53,797 nt of DNA from Deltaproteobacteria bacterium. GTDB lineage: Bacteria > Desulfobacterota > Desulfarculia > Adiutricales > Adiutricaceae. Below the pieces are notes generated by a model, which saw only the letters and a program-made list of their open reading frames with translations, was not told where the DNA came from and made no database searches. The stretch is taken from contig JAISMF010000028.1 in NCBI GenBank assembly GCA_031276865.1, positions 1 through 53,797 of the forward strand, given 5' to 3'. Position numbers and translations under genes: made by a program. Of this stretch, positions 45,243 through 53,675 are shown one piece after another. The first letter of the stretch is position 1. Every line of letters begins with the position of its first letter.

Positions 45243-46068
45243 CGTAGCCCTCCGCCGCCTCGCGTATCTCTAAAAGGTTTTTCAAAAGCGGCTCCGTTTT
45301 AAGGAGGGGCCACTGATTGGGTCCGTCGCAGAGGGCGGAGTCCGGATCGGGGTGGGTCTCCAGAAAAACGCCGTCCACGCCCGCGGCCGCGGCCGCCCGG
45401 GCGAGATAGGGGACGAAACCGCGGTCCCCCCCGGATTTCCCGCCCTGGGCGGCGGGGAGCTGCACCGAGTGGGTGGCGTCGAAGATTATCGGACAGCCCG
45501 TCCTGCGCATGATGACGAGCGAGCGCATGTCCACCACCAAATTGTTGTAGCCAAAGGTGCTCCCCCGCTCGGTAAGGGCCGCTCCGGCGAAGTTCGGCTG
45601 CGCCTTCATCTTTTCCACCGCGAAAAACATATCCTGGGGCGCCATGAACTGGCCCTTTTTGACGTTCACCGGCTTTCCGGAACGGGCCGCCTTCACCAGG
45701 AGATCCGTCTGGCGCGCCAGAAAGGCGGGGATCTGGAGAAAGTCCAGAACCTCCGCCGCCTGGTCCACCTGGTTCGTCTCGTGGACGTCGGAGATCACGG
45801 GGACGCCGAACTCGTCTTTGATTTTTCCGAGCATCTCCAGGCCCTTTTTCACGCCCGGCCCCCGGTAGGAGGAAAGGCTCGAGCGGTTGGCTTTGTCGAA
45901 GCTGGATTTGAAGACGAGGCCCACTTTGAGCCTCTCCGCCGCCTCTTTTAAAACGGAGGCCGTTTCCCTCAGGTTGTCCAGGCTTTCGATAACGCAGGGG
46001 CCGGCGATGAGAAGGAAGGGAGAGCCGCCGCCGGCGGCGATGTTTCCTATTTTAATGGCGTCGCTCAA
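45226..46068 (-). CDS. kdsA: 3-deoxy-8-phosphooctulonate synthase
   Basis: Condenses phosphoenolpyruvate with arabinose 5-phosphate to Kdo-8-phosphate. The 280 residues carry FKSSFDKANRSS, LARQTDLL, GSTFGYNNLVVDMRSLV, FDATHSVQLPAAQGG and LETHPDPDSALCDGPNQWPL. The N-terminal GPCVIES has cysteine where the E. coli metal-free enzyme has asparagine, so this is likely the metal-dependent class known from Aquifex. The start is TTG at 46068 with AGGGAG upstream on the minus strand. First gene of kdsA-kdsC. Confidence 0.95.
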   Translation of the reverse strand: MSDAIKIGNIAAGGGSPFLLIAGPCVIESLDNLRETASVLKEAAERLKVGLVFKSSFDKANRSSLSSYRGPGVKKGLEMLGKIKDEFGVPVISDVHETNQVDQAAEVLDFLQIPAFLARQTDLLVKAARSGKPVNVKKGQFMAPQDMFFAVEKMKAQPNFAGAALTERGSTFGYNNLVVDMRSLVIMRRTGCPIIFDATHSVQLPAAQGGKSGGDRGFVPYLARAAAAAGVDGVFLETHPDPDSALCDGPNQWPLLKTEPLLKNLLEIREAAEGYDDGNE

Positions 46069-46122
46069 AGTATTCTCCCTTTTCAGGCGTTTTCGCGGGC
46101 GAACTGGCCGCCCGCCGTGGAA

Positions 46123-46151
46123 AGTATAAAAAGGCGTTCCGATTTTACCAC
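46123..46151 (-). promoter_or_regulatory. Promoter candidate for kdsA-kdsC
   Basis: On the minus strand, TATACT at 46128-46123 with GTGGTA at 46151-46146, spaced 17 nt. The -10 is good, the -35 weak. A small palindrome (CCACGAAACGTGG, 46148-46160) overlaps the -35. Confidence 0.4.
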
Positions 46152-46159
46152 GAAACGTG

Positions 46160-46459
46160 GCGGGCCGCGACCATATTCACCCGAATTCACTAGCCTTGGA
46201 GAATTAGGTGATTTTTGTTGCTTCCTTTGTCGATAATGCTGAAATTTTATAGATTATATTATATAAATTTGTATTAATAATATATAATAGAGTATTCTTT
46301 ATCATGGGTATTGGTGATAAAAATTTTTCAACCGTTCCGTATATTTTCCGAAATAGTTCATTTGATATATTTTAACAATTCTGAAAAAACGATTTTCTTG
46401 TTGTTAATCAGTTTTAGATTATTCAAGGTCGTCATTTCTTTTTCATCCGTCCATGGTGA
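46160..46459. other. AT-rich gene-free stretch
   Basis: About 300 nt between the kdsA promoter region and an ATPase remnant. AT-rich, no open frame of note, no hairpin with a T-run seen. Confidence 0.45.
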
Positions 46460-47261
46460 TTAGGGTATGGTATTTTTTAAGAAATTATGCATCTCGTCAG
46501 TGATAACTTTGACCATAACTTCCTTATATATAGCATTGGACGGACGAAGTTCATTGTTTTCATTATCGACCACTAGGCCAATATCGATTATCGATACAAT
46601 AATTTCGATCTTCATCGGTTGTGGGAATATAACTCATCGTAGAAGCGAAAACAGAGTCCATTACCCTGGCCATCCTTGGCTCTTTCAGTCGTTCAATAAG
46701 AGAGTCGATGTGTGTATCCCGCCGCTTGATAATTATGCGAGAAGCTTCATCAAATATTTTCGCGCTTATAGCTTTGTTGTATGAGTTTTTCATAATTTCA
46801 ACTATAGACTCATACGCTATAGCGTTGACCAGCCAAGGTTGTGATTCTGACCAGTACCACACGCGATCTAATGCGGCGCTATCGAATTGTTGCGCGCTGG
46901 CCTCTGGCAAAGATTAATCAGGAAAAGATAAAGTTTTTAAATTTTTTACGCCAGATAATTTTAAGGCGTTGTTTATGTCCGCTACTATTATACTCATCGC
47001 CTCTGGAATATCAGTTACCATATCACATGATTCTAGTGTGCGATATATACAATACATGTATTTTTTAGAATTAATACGATTTGTTAAAGCGTGTAGAAGA
47101 GTAGTCTTTCCGCTTTGTCGGGGAGCATGAATGATGAAATAATATTCACCGTCAATCATTTCTTGAACATCTGGTAAGCGTGATAATACAGGTAAAATAT
47201 AGTGTTTTTCTTGAACAAATGGCCCTATCGTATTAAATCGCTTTATAATGGGATTAATCAT
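46460..47261 (-). pseudogene. AAA-family ATPase, deleted and frameshifted
   Basis: Minus-strand remnant of an ATP-binding protein. From 47261 it reads INPIIKRFNTIGPFVQEKHY then PVLSRLPDVQEMIDGEYYFI and the Walker A APRQSGKTTLLHAL. A TAA at 46916-46914 interrupts the frame; the same frame then jumps to SQPWLVNAIAYESIVEIMKN, which in full-length relatives lies well after the Walker B region, so the middle appears deleted. A frameshift near 46,590 leads to IGLVVDNENNELRPSNAIYK and a stop at 46460. Different family from the DUF1703-linked ATPase at 28.2 kb. Confidence 0.8.
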
Positions 47262-47351
47262 GAGATGCCATTCATAAGTTATAATTGAAATATAAAAAAC
47301 CAATTTCCCGAATTCATTTAGTTCACTTATTCCTTGACACGTCGAAATAAT

Positions 47352-47447
47352 GATATAGGTTAAACATTTAGTCCTGAGCGCGATATAGGTTAAAACGTGA
47401 ACTTTAATAATGTAATTATTCTACAACATCATATCGCGGACATACCC
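47352..47447 (+). mobile_element. Degenerate mobile-element end, copy 1
   Basis: Contains GATATAGGTTAAA twice (47352-47364 and 47382-47394, 30 bp apart), then CATCATATCGCGGACATACC at about 47427-47446. In reverse orientation the same order of motifs occurs at 52961-53046: AAACATTTA, eleven bases, GATATAGGTTAAAAC, then ACATCATATCGCGGACAAAC. Shared ends without an open reading frame suggest a non-autonomous element or an insertion-sequence relic. Confidence 0.6.
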
Positions 47448-47749
47448 CGCATGAAAGGAGATAAAGGTGATAAGGGAGAAGATAAAAGGCGGGACGAATT
47501 ATCGCCGTGAATTATAAAGGAATAGGGGATAAGCCGCGTCGATTATCCCCCCCCCTTGGATTTCGAAGATGTCGCTGGAGAATATTCATCACGGATGAAG
47601 AGCGCTGTTTAGGGACCGAAAAAATTATCCGTAGCTATAGCGCCGGAAAAGATTGAAAAATATAAACGTGGAAAATTGAAAATACAGCCGCGTGAAAAAC
47701 TGAAAATCGAAAAAAGCCGGAGGTATTTTTTAAGCCGCGGAGGCCGGCC
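47448..47749. other. Gene-free stretch downstream of dgt
   Basis: No supportable gene. Purine-rich on the plus strand. On the minus strand GCCGG and CCGGC followed by six Ts (about 47746-47710) could form a weak terminator for the dgt transcript. Confidence 0.35.
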
Positions 47750-48916
47750 TCACCCGTTGTTTCCGAAACCGGTTCCCCAAGATGGAATGATAAGCTCTTC
47801 GGCCATGCGGCAGAAGAATTCGTCGGTCATGCCGGCGATGAAATCCCTGGCCTTCTCGTAGGGGCTGGTCTCCGTAATGTATCCCTCCTCCATCCGGTCG
47901 ATGAACTTCATAAGCCGCAAATTGAGCGGCCCGCTCCGGCGGGAGAATTCCCGGGCGAACGTTTCAAAAAACAGGCGGAAGAGCCATTTAATCTTCTCCG
48001 AGTCTTTTTTCACTTTGGGATTGTAGTAGATGCGTTCCCGGTTGAAGTTTTTCAGGCTCCTTAAGGCTTTTGATATCCTGGGGGAAAAGCCGTAGCTGTT
48101 TTTTTCCGGCGAGCTGTTTTTTAAAAGATCCTCCACCAGTTTGTAGACTATGGTGCCGTTGGAGCTTCCCAGAGAGACGGATACATCCGCCGGGACGTCC
48201 TCGCGGCGCACGAGCCCTAAACGGATCGCGTCCTCCAGATCTCGTCCCACGTAACTGATGCTGTCCGCGAGCCTCACCACGCAGCCCTCGCCCGTCATGG
48301 GGGGGATGTTTCGCTTGGGGTCGTCCTCTTTTGATTTCAACCGGCGGTCGAACTCCTCGAAGGTGGCTTCCCCCGCGGGGCTGAGGGTGAAGCTGTCGGA
48401 TTCGCCGTCGTGGCATAAAATGGCGTCCAGCACTCCCAAAGTGAGGTTCAGGCCCTGGCCCTTCTTCTCCAAGCGCTCCAGAAACCTCACGCTCATGACC
48501 GCGTGGGAAAACCCGACGGCGCCTCCCACGCCTTTTTCCCGGCAGAGCTCGGCTAGGCAGTTCTCCCCGTCGTGGCCGAAGGGGGTGTGTCCCAGATCGT
48601 GCCCGAGAGCCGCCGCTTCGAGTAAATCGGGATCCAGTCCGAGTTCGCGGCCGATGGTGCGGGCCACCCGGGAGACCAGCTGCACGTGGAGAACCCTATG
48701 CGTTATGTGGTCGTTACGCAGGAGGTAGAAAACCTGGGTCTTGTCTATGTAGCGGGTGTAGGCCGAGGAGTGGAGGATGCGGTCGCAGTCTATGGCGAAG
48801 GGGGGGCGCAGATCCCCCTTCTGGCGCTCGTCCAAGGGTTGGCGTCGTATGGCGAAGGGGTTTTTCGGAAAACCGTGTTCGGGGAGGGGCGCTGGTCCCT
48901 CCGGAGTGAAAGGCAT
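47750..48916 (-). CDS. dgt: dGTP triphosphohydrolase-like HD-domain protein
   Basis: Likely hydrolyses dGTP (or another dNTP) to the nucleoside and tripolyphosphate. The 388 residues have DCDRILHSSAYTRYIDKTQV, the HD-domain ligands in HITHR, GHDLGHTPFGHDGE and RLADSISYVGRDLED, and a C-terminal helical part. This matches the dGTPase-like family; substrate is not certain. The C-terminus ends GTGFGNNG, encoded by a GGTTTCGGAAAC motif also seen in the tilS tail repeat. It lies 69 nt downstream of cooC on the minus strand. Confidence 0.88.
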   Translation of the reverse strand: MPFTPEGPAPLPEHGFPKNPFAIRRQPLDERQKGDLRPPFAIDCDRILHSSAYTRYIDKTQVFYLLRNDHITHRVLHVQLVSRVARTIGRELGLDPDLLEAAALGHDLGHTPFGHDGENCLAELCREKGVGGAVGFSHAVMSVRFLERLEKKGQGLNLTLGVLDAILCHDGESDSFTLSPAGEATFEEFDRRLKSKEDDPKRNIPPMTGEGCVVRLADSISYVGRDLEDAIRLGLVRREDVPADVSVSLGSSNGTIVYKLVEDLLKNSSPEKNSYGFSPRISKALRSLKNFNRERIYYNPKVKKDSEKIKWLFRLFFETFAREFSRRSGPLNLRLMKFIDRMEEGYITETSPYEKARDFIAGMTDEFFCRMAEELIIPSWGTGFGNNG

Positions 48917-48985
48917 GGAAGGCGCCTCGGGGAAGGCGGAACGCCCCGGAGCCGGCGGCGGGCCGCCGGCTCCGGGGGGTTCGCG

Positions 48986-49753
48986 CTAATAGTCCCGGGT
49001 GAGTTTGCGGAAGATGGCCCGGGAGGCCTCCAAGGCCTCCGGGGAGTGGGAGTAGACGGCCTCACCCAGGCGGTCGGCCTCGGCCACGGAGTTTAAGTAC
49101 GGGATGAAGCCCAAGACCTCCACCCCTCCGGCGTTGGCGGCGATGAAGTCCTCGTCCTCCTTTCCGTGGGTCTTGTTTCCGGCCAGGCACACCCTTTTGA
49201 TGTGGAGATCCCCGGCCAGGCGTTTGATGGCGTCCAGGGTCTCGAGCGAGCGTTTCCCGGGTTCGGCCACAACGATGATGGCGTCCACCCCCGTGCTGGT
49301 GGCCCGGCCCAAATGCTCCAATCCGGCCTCCATGTCCATGATGACCACCTCGTCTCGGGCCAGGACCAGGTTCATGATGATGCTTTTAAGCATGACGCTT
49401 TCCGGGCAGATGCAGCCGCCGCCTCCCTTTTTGACGCCTCCCAGGGTCATGAACCTGATGCCGTTGATTTCTTTCGCCAAGGTGTCAGGAAGGTCGTCCA
49501 CCTTGGGGTTGATGGTGAAGAAGGTGCCGTAGGAGCCTGGTTTGGAGCCGGTGCGCTCGGAGACCAGCTCCTTCATTTCGGATATGGGGATGAGCCCCGA
49601 AATATCCTTGAACCCCAGCGCTCCGGCCAAATTGGCGTCGGGGTCGGCGTCCACGGCCAGGACTTTTTTCCCCTTCTCCTTAAACAGATAGGCCAGGGTG
49701 GCGGCCAGAGTGGTTTTGCCGACCCCGCCCTTTCCCGATATGGCTATTTTCAT
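48986..49753 (-). CDS. cooC: CooC-type nickel-insertion ATPase for CO dehydrogenase
   Basis: ATPase that matures the nickel site of CO dehydrogenase. ATG at 49753 with AAGGA 7 nt upstream gives 255 aa starting MKIAISGKGGVGKTT, the deviant Walker A of the MinD/CooC family. The CXC metal motif lies at C114 and C116 (GGGGCICPES), the position known from Carboxydothermus CooC1. Further MEAGLEHLGRATSTGVDAII and NKTHGKEDEDF agree. The frame extends upstream but those residues are low-complexity. No CO dehydrogenase gene is in the window; its presence in the genome is inferred. Confidence 0.93.
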   Translation of the reverse strand: MKIAISGKGGVGKTTLAATLAYLFKEKGKKVLAVDADPDANLAGALGFKDISGLIPISEMKELVSERTGSKPGSYGTFFTINPKVDDLPDTLAKEINGIRFMTLGGVKKGGGGCICPESVMLKSIIMNLVLARDEVVIMDMEAGLEHLGRATSTGVDAIIVVAEPGKRSLETLDAIKRLAGDLHIKRVCLAGNKTHGKEDEDFIAANAGGVEVLGFIPYLNSVAEADRLGEAVYSHSPEALEASRAIFRKLTRDY

Positions 49754-49895
49754 GATGGCTTCCTTGAATTCGCGTTCCGGAGCCGGAAAGCGGCTCTTAT
49801 ATAAAGGTAAGCATGGGGGAGGGCGGAGGCAAGGGCTGAACTGAAAAAAAAGGGGGCTGAAACGAAAAAACAGGGGAGGGGGGACCCCTCTGTTT

Positions 49896-50525
49896 TCAGG
49901 ATCCGAGCGCCCTGGCGGCCCCCATGAGCTTGTAGACCAACCCGGAGCCCAGCCAGGAGATATCCTCGTTCGAGAGGTACTGGCCGGCCACCCTATCGAA
50001 GAGCACCTGGCCCCGGGCCTCGAACTCATCGTCCGCGAGATAGATCTGGACCAGGATGTCTATGTGGGGGAACACCCGAAACAGGGCCGCCTCGTCGCCG
50101 TAGCCCTCCTTTATCTCGCCCCCCAGGGCCAGGGAGGCCTTGGCGAGAAGGCCGGGCGTCTTTCCGAAGACCTGAGCCAGGGGTATCTCCGCCCGGCGGT
50201 GGAAGGCGTCGTTGTAGAACTCGCCTCCCGGTATCTGGCGGTAGCTAAGGAGATCCCCCGTGAGGGAAAGGTTTTTAGCCCCCTGGAAGTAATGGCAGAC
50301 GAGGACCTGATCCGTCAGGGGAAACTCTTCCGCCTCTTTGGGAGGGGCCCAGCCGATTTTCCAGCCGGGCAGCTCCACCCGGCACCGGTCGTGAACGTAT
50401 TTGAACTCCATGCGGCCTTCGGGGAAATAGTCCGCCCCGCCGGCCGCGGCCAGCTCCCGGCCGTCCCGGCGGGAAAGCTCGGCCACGGCCAGTTTGACCG
50501 CGTTTTTATAATCGTCCGTCCGCAT
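49896..50525 (-). CDS. DUF3786 domain-containing protein
   Basis: The 209-aa soluble product matches the DUF3786 family as I know it: RVELPGWKIGWAPPKEAEEF, VLVCHYFQGAKNL, SYRQIPGGEFYNDAFHRRAE and FRVFPHIDILVQIYLADDEF. The family has no assigned biochemical role but is typical of anaerobes and is often found near corrinoid and Wood-Ljungdahl genes, consistent with the cooC neighbour. ATG at 50525. It precedes cooC by 142 nt on the same strand and has a good promoter upstream. Confidence 0.82.
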   Translation of the reverse strand: MRTDDYKNAVKLAVAELSRRDGRELAAAGGADYFPEGRMEFKYVHDRCRVELPGWKIGWAPPKEAEEFPLTDQVLVCHYFQGAKNLSLTGDLLSYRQIPGGEFYNDAFHRRAEIPLAQVFGKTPGLLAKASLALGGEIKEGYGDEAALFRVFPHIDILVQIYLADDEFEARGQVLFDRVAGQYLSNEDISWLGSGLVYKLMGAARALGS

Positions 50526-50671
50526 GAAATCGTCCTTTAAGCCCCTGGAAAGGTTTTTAGGGTCCTTAGCTGAGCTCTTCGGGCCGTTTAAGCCCTTTTT
50601 AGCCCCTGAAAGCCGGTTCGTCGCCCGCGCGGGACGCCCAGGGGGCGGCGCCCGCCCCCTGGCACCGGGAG

Positions 50672-50701
50672 ATTATAGCAAAGGTGGCGTTTCCGGCACA
50701 A
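50672..50701 (-). promoter_or_regulatory. Predicted promoter of the DUF3786-cooC-dgt unit
   Basis: On the minus strand TATAAT at 50677-50672 (perfect) with TTGTGC at 50701-50696, spaced 18 nt. Leader of about 140 nt to the DUF3786 start. Confidence 0.6.
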
Positions 50702-51466
50702 TTCATGACCATTTCCTTCCCGTTCGGGATATATGTTTGAGCGCGGCAACTAGGGAAAATTAAATATAGACTTCAACGCTATAAATGTTTAATATCATAT
50801 ATTTAGATAAATATTTTATAGTTATACACTATACAGTAAATCAAGCGGCATATCAATATCCCCCACGGCGCCGCGGCTCCACATGGGGTGTGCCGGAGAG
50901 GGGGAGGCGCCCTGGCGGGATCGGTTCCAGCGCGGGCTGGCGGCCTCCTCTTCCGGCCGCGGCGTCGCGACACATGGAAAGTTCAAATCGCGGGTTTATG
51001 AGAACAAACCGGTAATATCCATCGCGGGCCGACAAACGATTTTTTCGCGGCGAATAGCCGTCGATCCGTTATTGAACGTATTATGAAACTACGTCCGGAA
51101 CGCGCTTTTAATCTTTTTCCCCTGGGTTGGATTATATTCGTGGCGCGTTAATGACGCCGTATCATCCCCTGAGACCGCTGATAAAAAAAAATTATCCTAA
51201 TCAATACTATTAATTGATAAAGTTATTATATTGCGGTATATTATATTACACATCCGCGCAAGGCTTTTTAACATTCGCTTTTTAAATCATTTTATATTAG
51301 ATCGCTAAGAAAAGATAATATTGGTGGATTAACAAGTAAAAAAATCGCAGCCGCTGTCGTCTGTTTTTTCCGCCGAACACATTAAAGCGTGTTTAAAGTT
51401 TTCAGAAATTTTTAGTCCGCGAAAGAAAAAATTTAGTCTTTCAATTCTAGAGAAGGAAGCGCGATA
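50702..51466. other. Gene-free stretch
   Basis: No supportable gene. Mostly AT-rich with a GC-rich island at about 50860-51010 whose short frames in both directions look random. No terminator or repeat recognised. Confidence 0.45.
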
Positions 51467-51640
51467 ATGGTCATGAAACAATAACCTCTGGGTAATCGCG
51501 ATTTTGCCGACATAATCGACTATGATTTTTTATACGACGATAAAAGTAGATATATTATTGATTTAATCAATGGTCCGAGTAATAGTTATTTTTTGTCCCG
51601 TCCCCGCCGTTTTGGGAAAACCGCCAAAATCCGAACGTTC
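51467..51640 (+). pseudogene. 5' fragment of an AAA-ATPase-like gene
   Basis: From ATG 51467/51473 (AAGGA upstream) the frame reads MKQ, a TAA stop, then PLGNRDFADIIDYDFLYDDK and RYIIDLINGPSNSYFLSRPR, RRFGKT, the N-terminus and Walker A of the same broad family as the pseudogene at 28.2 kb, though a different member. Homology ends near 51,640 where group II intron sequence begins. The stop and the truncation both disable it. Confidence 0.8.
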
Positions 51641-51648
51641 GGATTTCG

Positions 51649-52690
51649 GCGGATAAGATAGTTCAACGTACGGTGGTTACCGTTCTGAACGTCATCTATG
51701 AGGTGGATTTTCTTGGTTTCTCCTATGGCTTCAGGCCACGTAAAAGCTGCCATGACGCGCTGGACGCGTTGTCGGTCGCTATTACGAGCAAGAAGGTAAA
51801 CTGGATTCTTGATGCCGATATCAAGGGGTTCTTCAATTCCATACCCCACGATATATTGATGAAGTATTTGGAGCGTAGGATAGGCGATAGGCGACCCAAT
51901 AATACTCAGGCTAATCCATTTATGGCTAAAAGCGGGGGTAGTCGAAAGGGGAACCTTGTTTGACACTGAGGAGGGCGTGCGGCAGGGTGGGGTTATATCG
52001 CCACTTCTGGCTAATGTATTCCTTCATTACGTGTTGGATGTCTGGTTTCACGCTTGGAGGACAAGGTCCAAGGTGGAAGCAATCATCGTCAGGTATGCCG
52101 ATGATTTCGTGTTGGGATTCCAGTATAAGAATGTGGCGGAGTCTTTCTTGGATTCGCTAAGATGGACTTTGTAGATTAACGGGTTGGCGTTGCATCCGGA
52201 TAAGACCAGATTGATTGAATTTGGTAGGTTCGCTGTCGCCTACAGGAAGAAAAGGGCTTTAGGTCACCCTGAAACCTTTGATTTCCTAGGCTTCACTCAC
52301 ATATGTAGTGTTGACAGGTTAGGTCGCTACAAGCTTTTGCGTTTTACATCCGCTAAGAAGATGAAAGCCAAGTTGGCTTCCTTGGATGACGCCTTAAGAC
52401 GCCGTATCAACTGGGACGTGGAGGTGATGGCCCGCTGGCTGAGTAAGTCGGTACAAGGCTACTACAATTACTACGGTATCCGCGGCAATCTGGGCTCTTT
52501 GAGCTCGTTTAGATACTGGCTGGGTACCATCTGGTACCGAGTGCTCTGTAGGCGTAGCCAGAAAAGGAAAATGACTTGGGAACAATTCATCCGAAAATGG
52601 TGGGGTAGAATTCCGGCGCCCAGAGTCGTAAATCCGTATCCCTCTACCCGATTTTACGTCAAACATCCAAAGAGGAGCCCGGTGCGTTAA
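51649..52690 (+). pseudogene. ltrA: Group II intron reverse transcriptase/maturase, degenerate
   Basis: Begins inside the RT domain: ADKIVQRTVVTVLNVIYEVD, FSYGFRPRKSCHDALDAL, then the catalytic aspartate block NWILDADIKGFFNSIPHDIL. A frameshift near 51,897 leads to LFDTEEGVRQGGVISPLLAN and the YADDF active site (VRYADDFVLGF). A TAG at 52171-52173 interrupts before LALHPDKTRLIEFGRFA. The maturase part follows (INWDVEVMARWLSKSVQGYY, MTWEQFIRKWW, NPYPSTRFYVKHPKR) to the stop at 52690. Missing N-terminus plus two lesions mean no functional enzyme. Confidence 0.88.
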
Positions 52691-52747
52691 TCGCGCCCGC
52701 CGGGATCTGTGCGGGGGGGCGCCCGAAAGGGCGTCTCCTACCGCGAA
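52675..52747 (+). ncRNA. Group II intron domains V and VI
   Basis: GAGCCCGGTGCG begins a hairpin closed by CCGGGATC (domain V-like, 52675-52707), followed by CTGTGCGGGGGG and a hairpin GCGCCCGAAAGGGCG, ending CTCCTACCGCGA, the usual 3' end of this intron class. It overlaps the last RT codons. The exact 3' splice point, near 52747, is uncertain. Confidence 0.7.
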
Positions 52748-52771
52748 CTTAAGTTTTTTATAACTCAATTC

Positions 52772-52828
52772 TCCGACAGACTCCTAAGAGGCCTCTTAGG
52801 TTAAAACTCCTTGCCGAAACTCTGTCGG
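52772..52828. repeat. Nested inverted repeats after the intron
   Basis: An outer pair CCGACAGA (about 52772-52779) and TCTGTCGG (about 52821-52828) flanks the perfect 18-bp palindrome CCTAAGAGGCCTCTTAGG (52783-52800). No gene is recognised here. It could be an element end or a terminator of the insertion target. Confidence 0.55.
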
Positions 52829-53332
52829 GCCTTTGACTTCGACGTCCTGGGATCCATGGTCGACGCGGGAATCGTCTTTACGCCCTTCGGGCTTACCCTG
52901 CCCCATACGTAAGATCAGGTGAGGCGGCCAGACTCAAAAAAGGCGAAAGTTTCCTGAAACGGGTTTGTCCGCGATATGATGTAGTCGAAAAGATACAGTT
53001 TTAAATATCAAGTTTTAACCTATATCATACAGAACGTTAAATGTTTAATTAATACGATCCAAAGACTAAAATTCATTTATAAATAGAATCACGCATTATT
53101 ATAAAATTTATTTACCTTATAAACAATAAGATTTTGTGTAAATTATCCTACATTATATTGCGGACAAACCCCCTGAAACGAGCTCTCAAAATTTAAGGCT
53201 ACAGCTGGCGGCCCTGACTGGCTAGGGTAAAAAGGCCCTTTAGGGCCAGTAAGGGGGGCGTCAAAACGGACCAAGGAGGCTTTCGGGTGGCCGGAACGTA
53301 CGGGGCCCATAGGGGGCATAAGGACCGCTTGG
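52829..53332. other. Mobile-element debris without a gene
   Basis: Apart from the inverted-repeat element at 52961-53171, nothing coding is supported. The frame around 52835-52900 (DFDVLGSMVDAGIVFTPFG) is short and unrecognised. From 53200 the DNA is GC-rich with a small hairpin (AAAGGCCCTTTAGGGCC). Confidence 0.4.
52961..53171. mobile_element. MITE-like inverted-repeat element
   Basis: A 24-bp inverted repeat with two mismatches bounds 211 bp: left end at 52961-52984 (GGGTTTGTCCGCGATATGAT, then GTAG), right end at 53148-53171. The interior is very AT-rich and has no ORF. The left 86 bp resemble the sequence at 47362-47447 in the opposite orientation. Could be a miniature transposable element or two facing insertion-sequence ends. 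Confidence 0.6.
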
Positions 53333-53427
53333 CTGGCGCCCTTAAGGTGCCGGAGGAAAGGGGGCGTAGAGGCGGGTTTCCCTTGGAGCGTTCTGCGAGA
53401 CATTCCCCCGGGGACGTCCCTCTGGCT

Positions 53428-53577
53428 TTAGGACGCCTTCCTGGCTGGGGCGTTTTTCTTCTCCCGCTTCCTCTTTTCAAGATCGAGTATCCACGCTTCG
53501 GACACCTCCAAGGACTTGGCGATAAGCTCAAGCGATGCTCCATTCTCCAAAAAGCTTAAAGCGAGCTTTTCTAACAT
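53428..53577 (-). pseudogene. C-terminal fragment of a PD-(D/E)XK-type transposase
   Basis: From ATG 53577 on the minus strand: MLEKLALSFLENGASLELIA, KSLEVSEAWILDLEKRKREK, ending RKAS at 53428. This matches the C-terminal helical motif (LxxGxSxExIAxxxGLSxExI) of the Rpn/PD-(D/E)XK family transposases. The nuclease domain is missing, so at 49 codons it is probably a 3' remnant, not a gene. Confidence 0.65.
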
Positions 53578-53675
53578 CTCCTGGCGTCCTTAAGGTCCCG
53601 GAGGAAAGTGGGCGTAGAGGCGGGTTTTCCCTGGAGCGTTCTGCGAGACCTTCCCCGGGGGACGTCCCTCTGGCT

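Larger units (their letters stand above)
51649..52747 (+). mobile_element. Group II intron, 5'-truncated
   Basis: Consists of the 3' part of an intron-encoded reverse transcriptase/maturase followed directly by a domain V/VI-like RNA end. The intron RNA 5' part and the N-terminal RT segments are missing, and the left boundary abuts an ATPase fragment. This looks like an element truncated on insertion or by later deletion. Confidence 0.8.
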
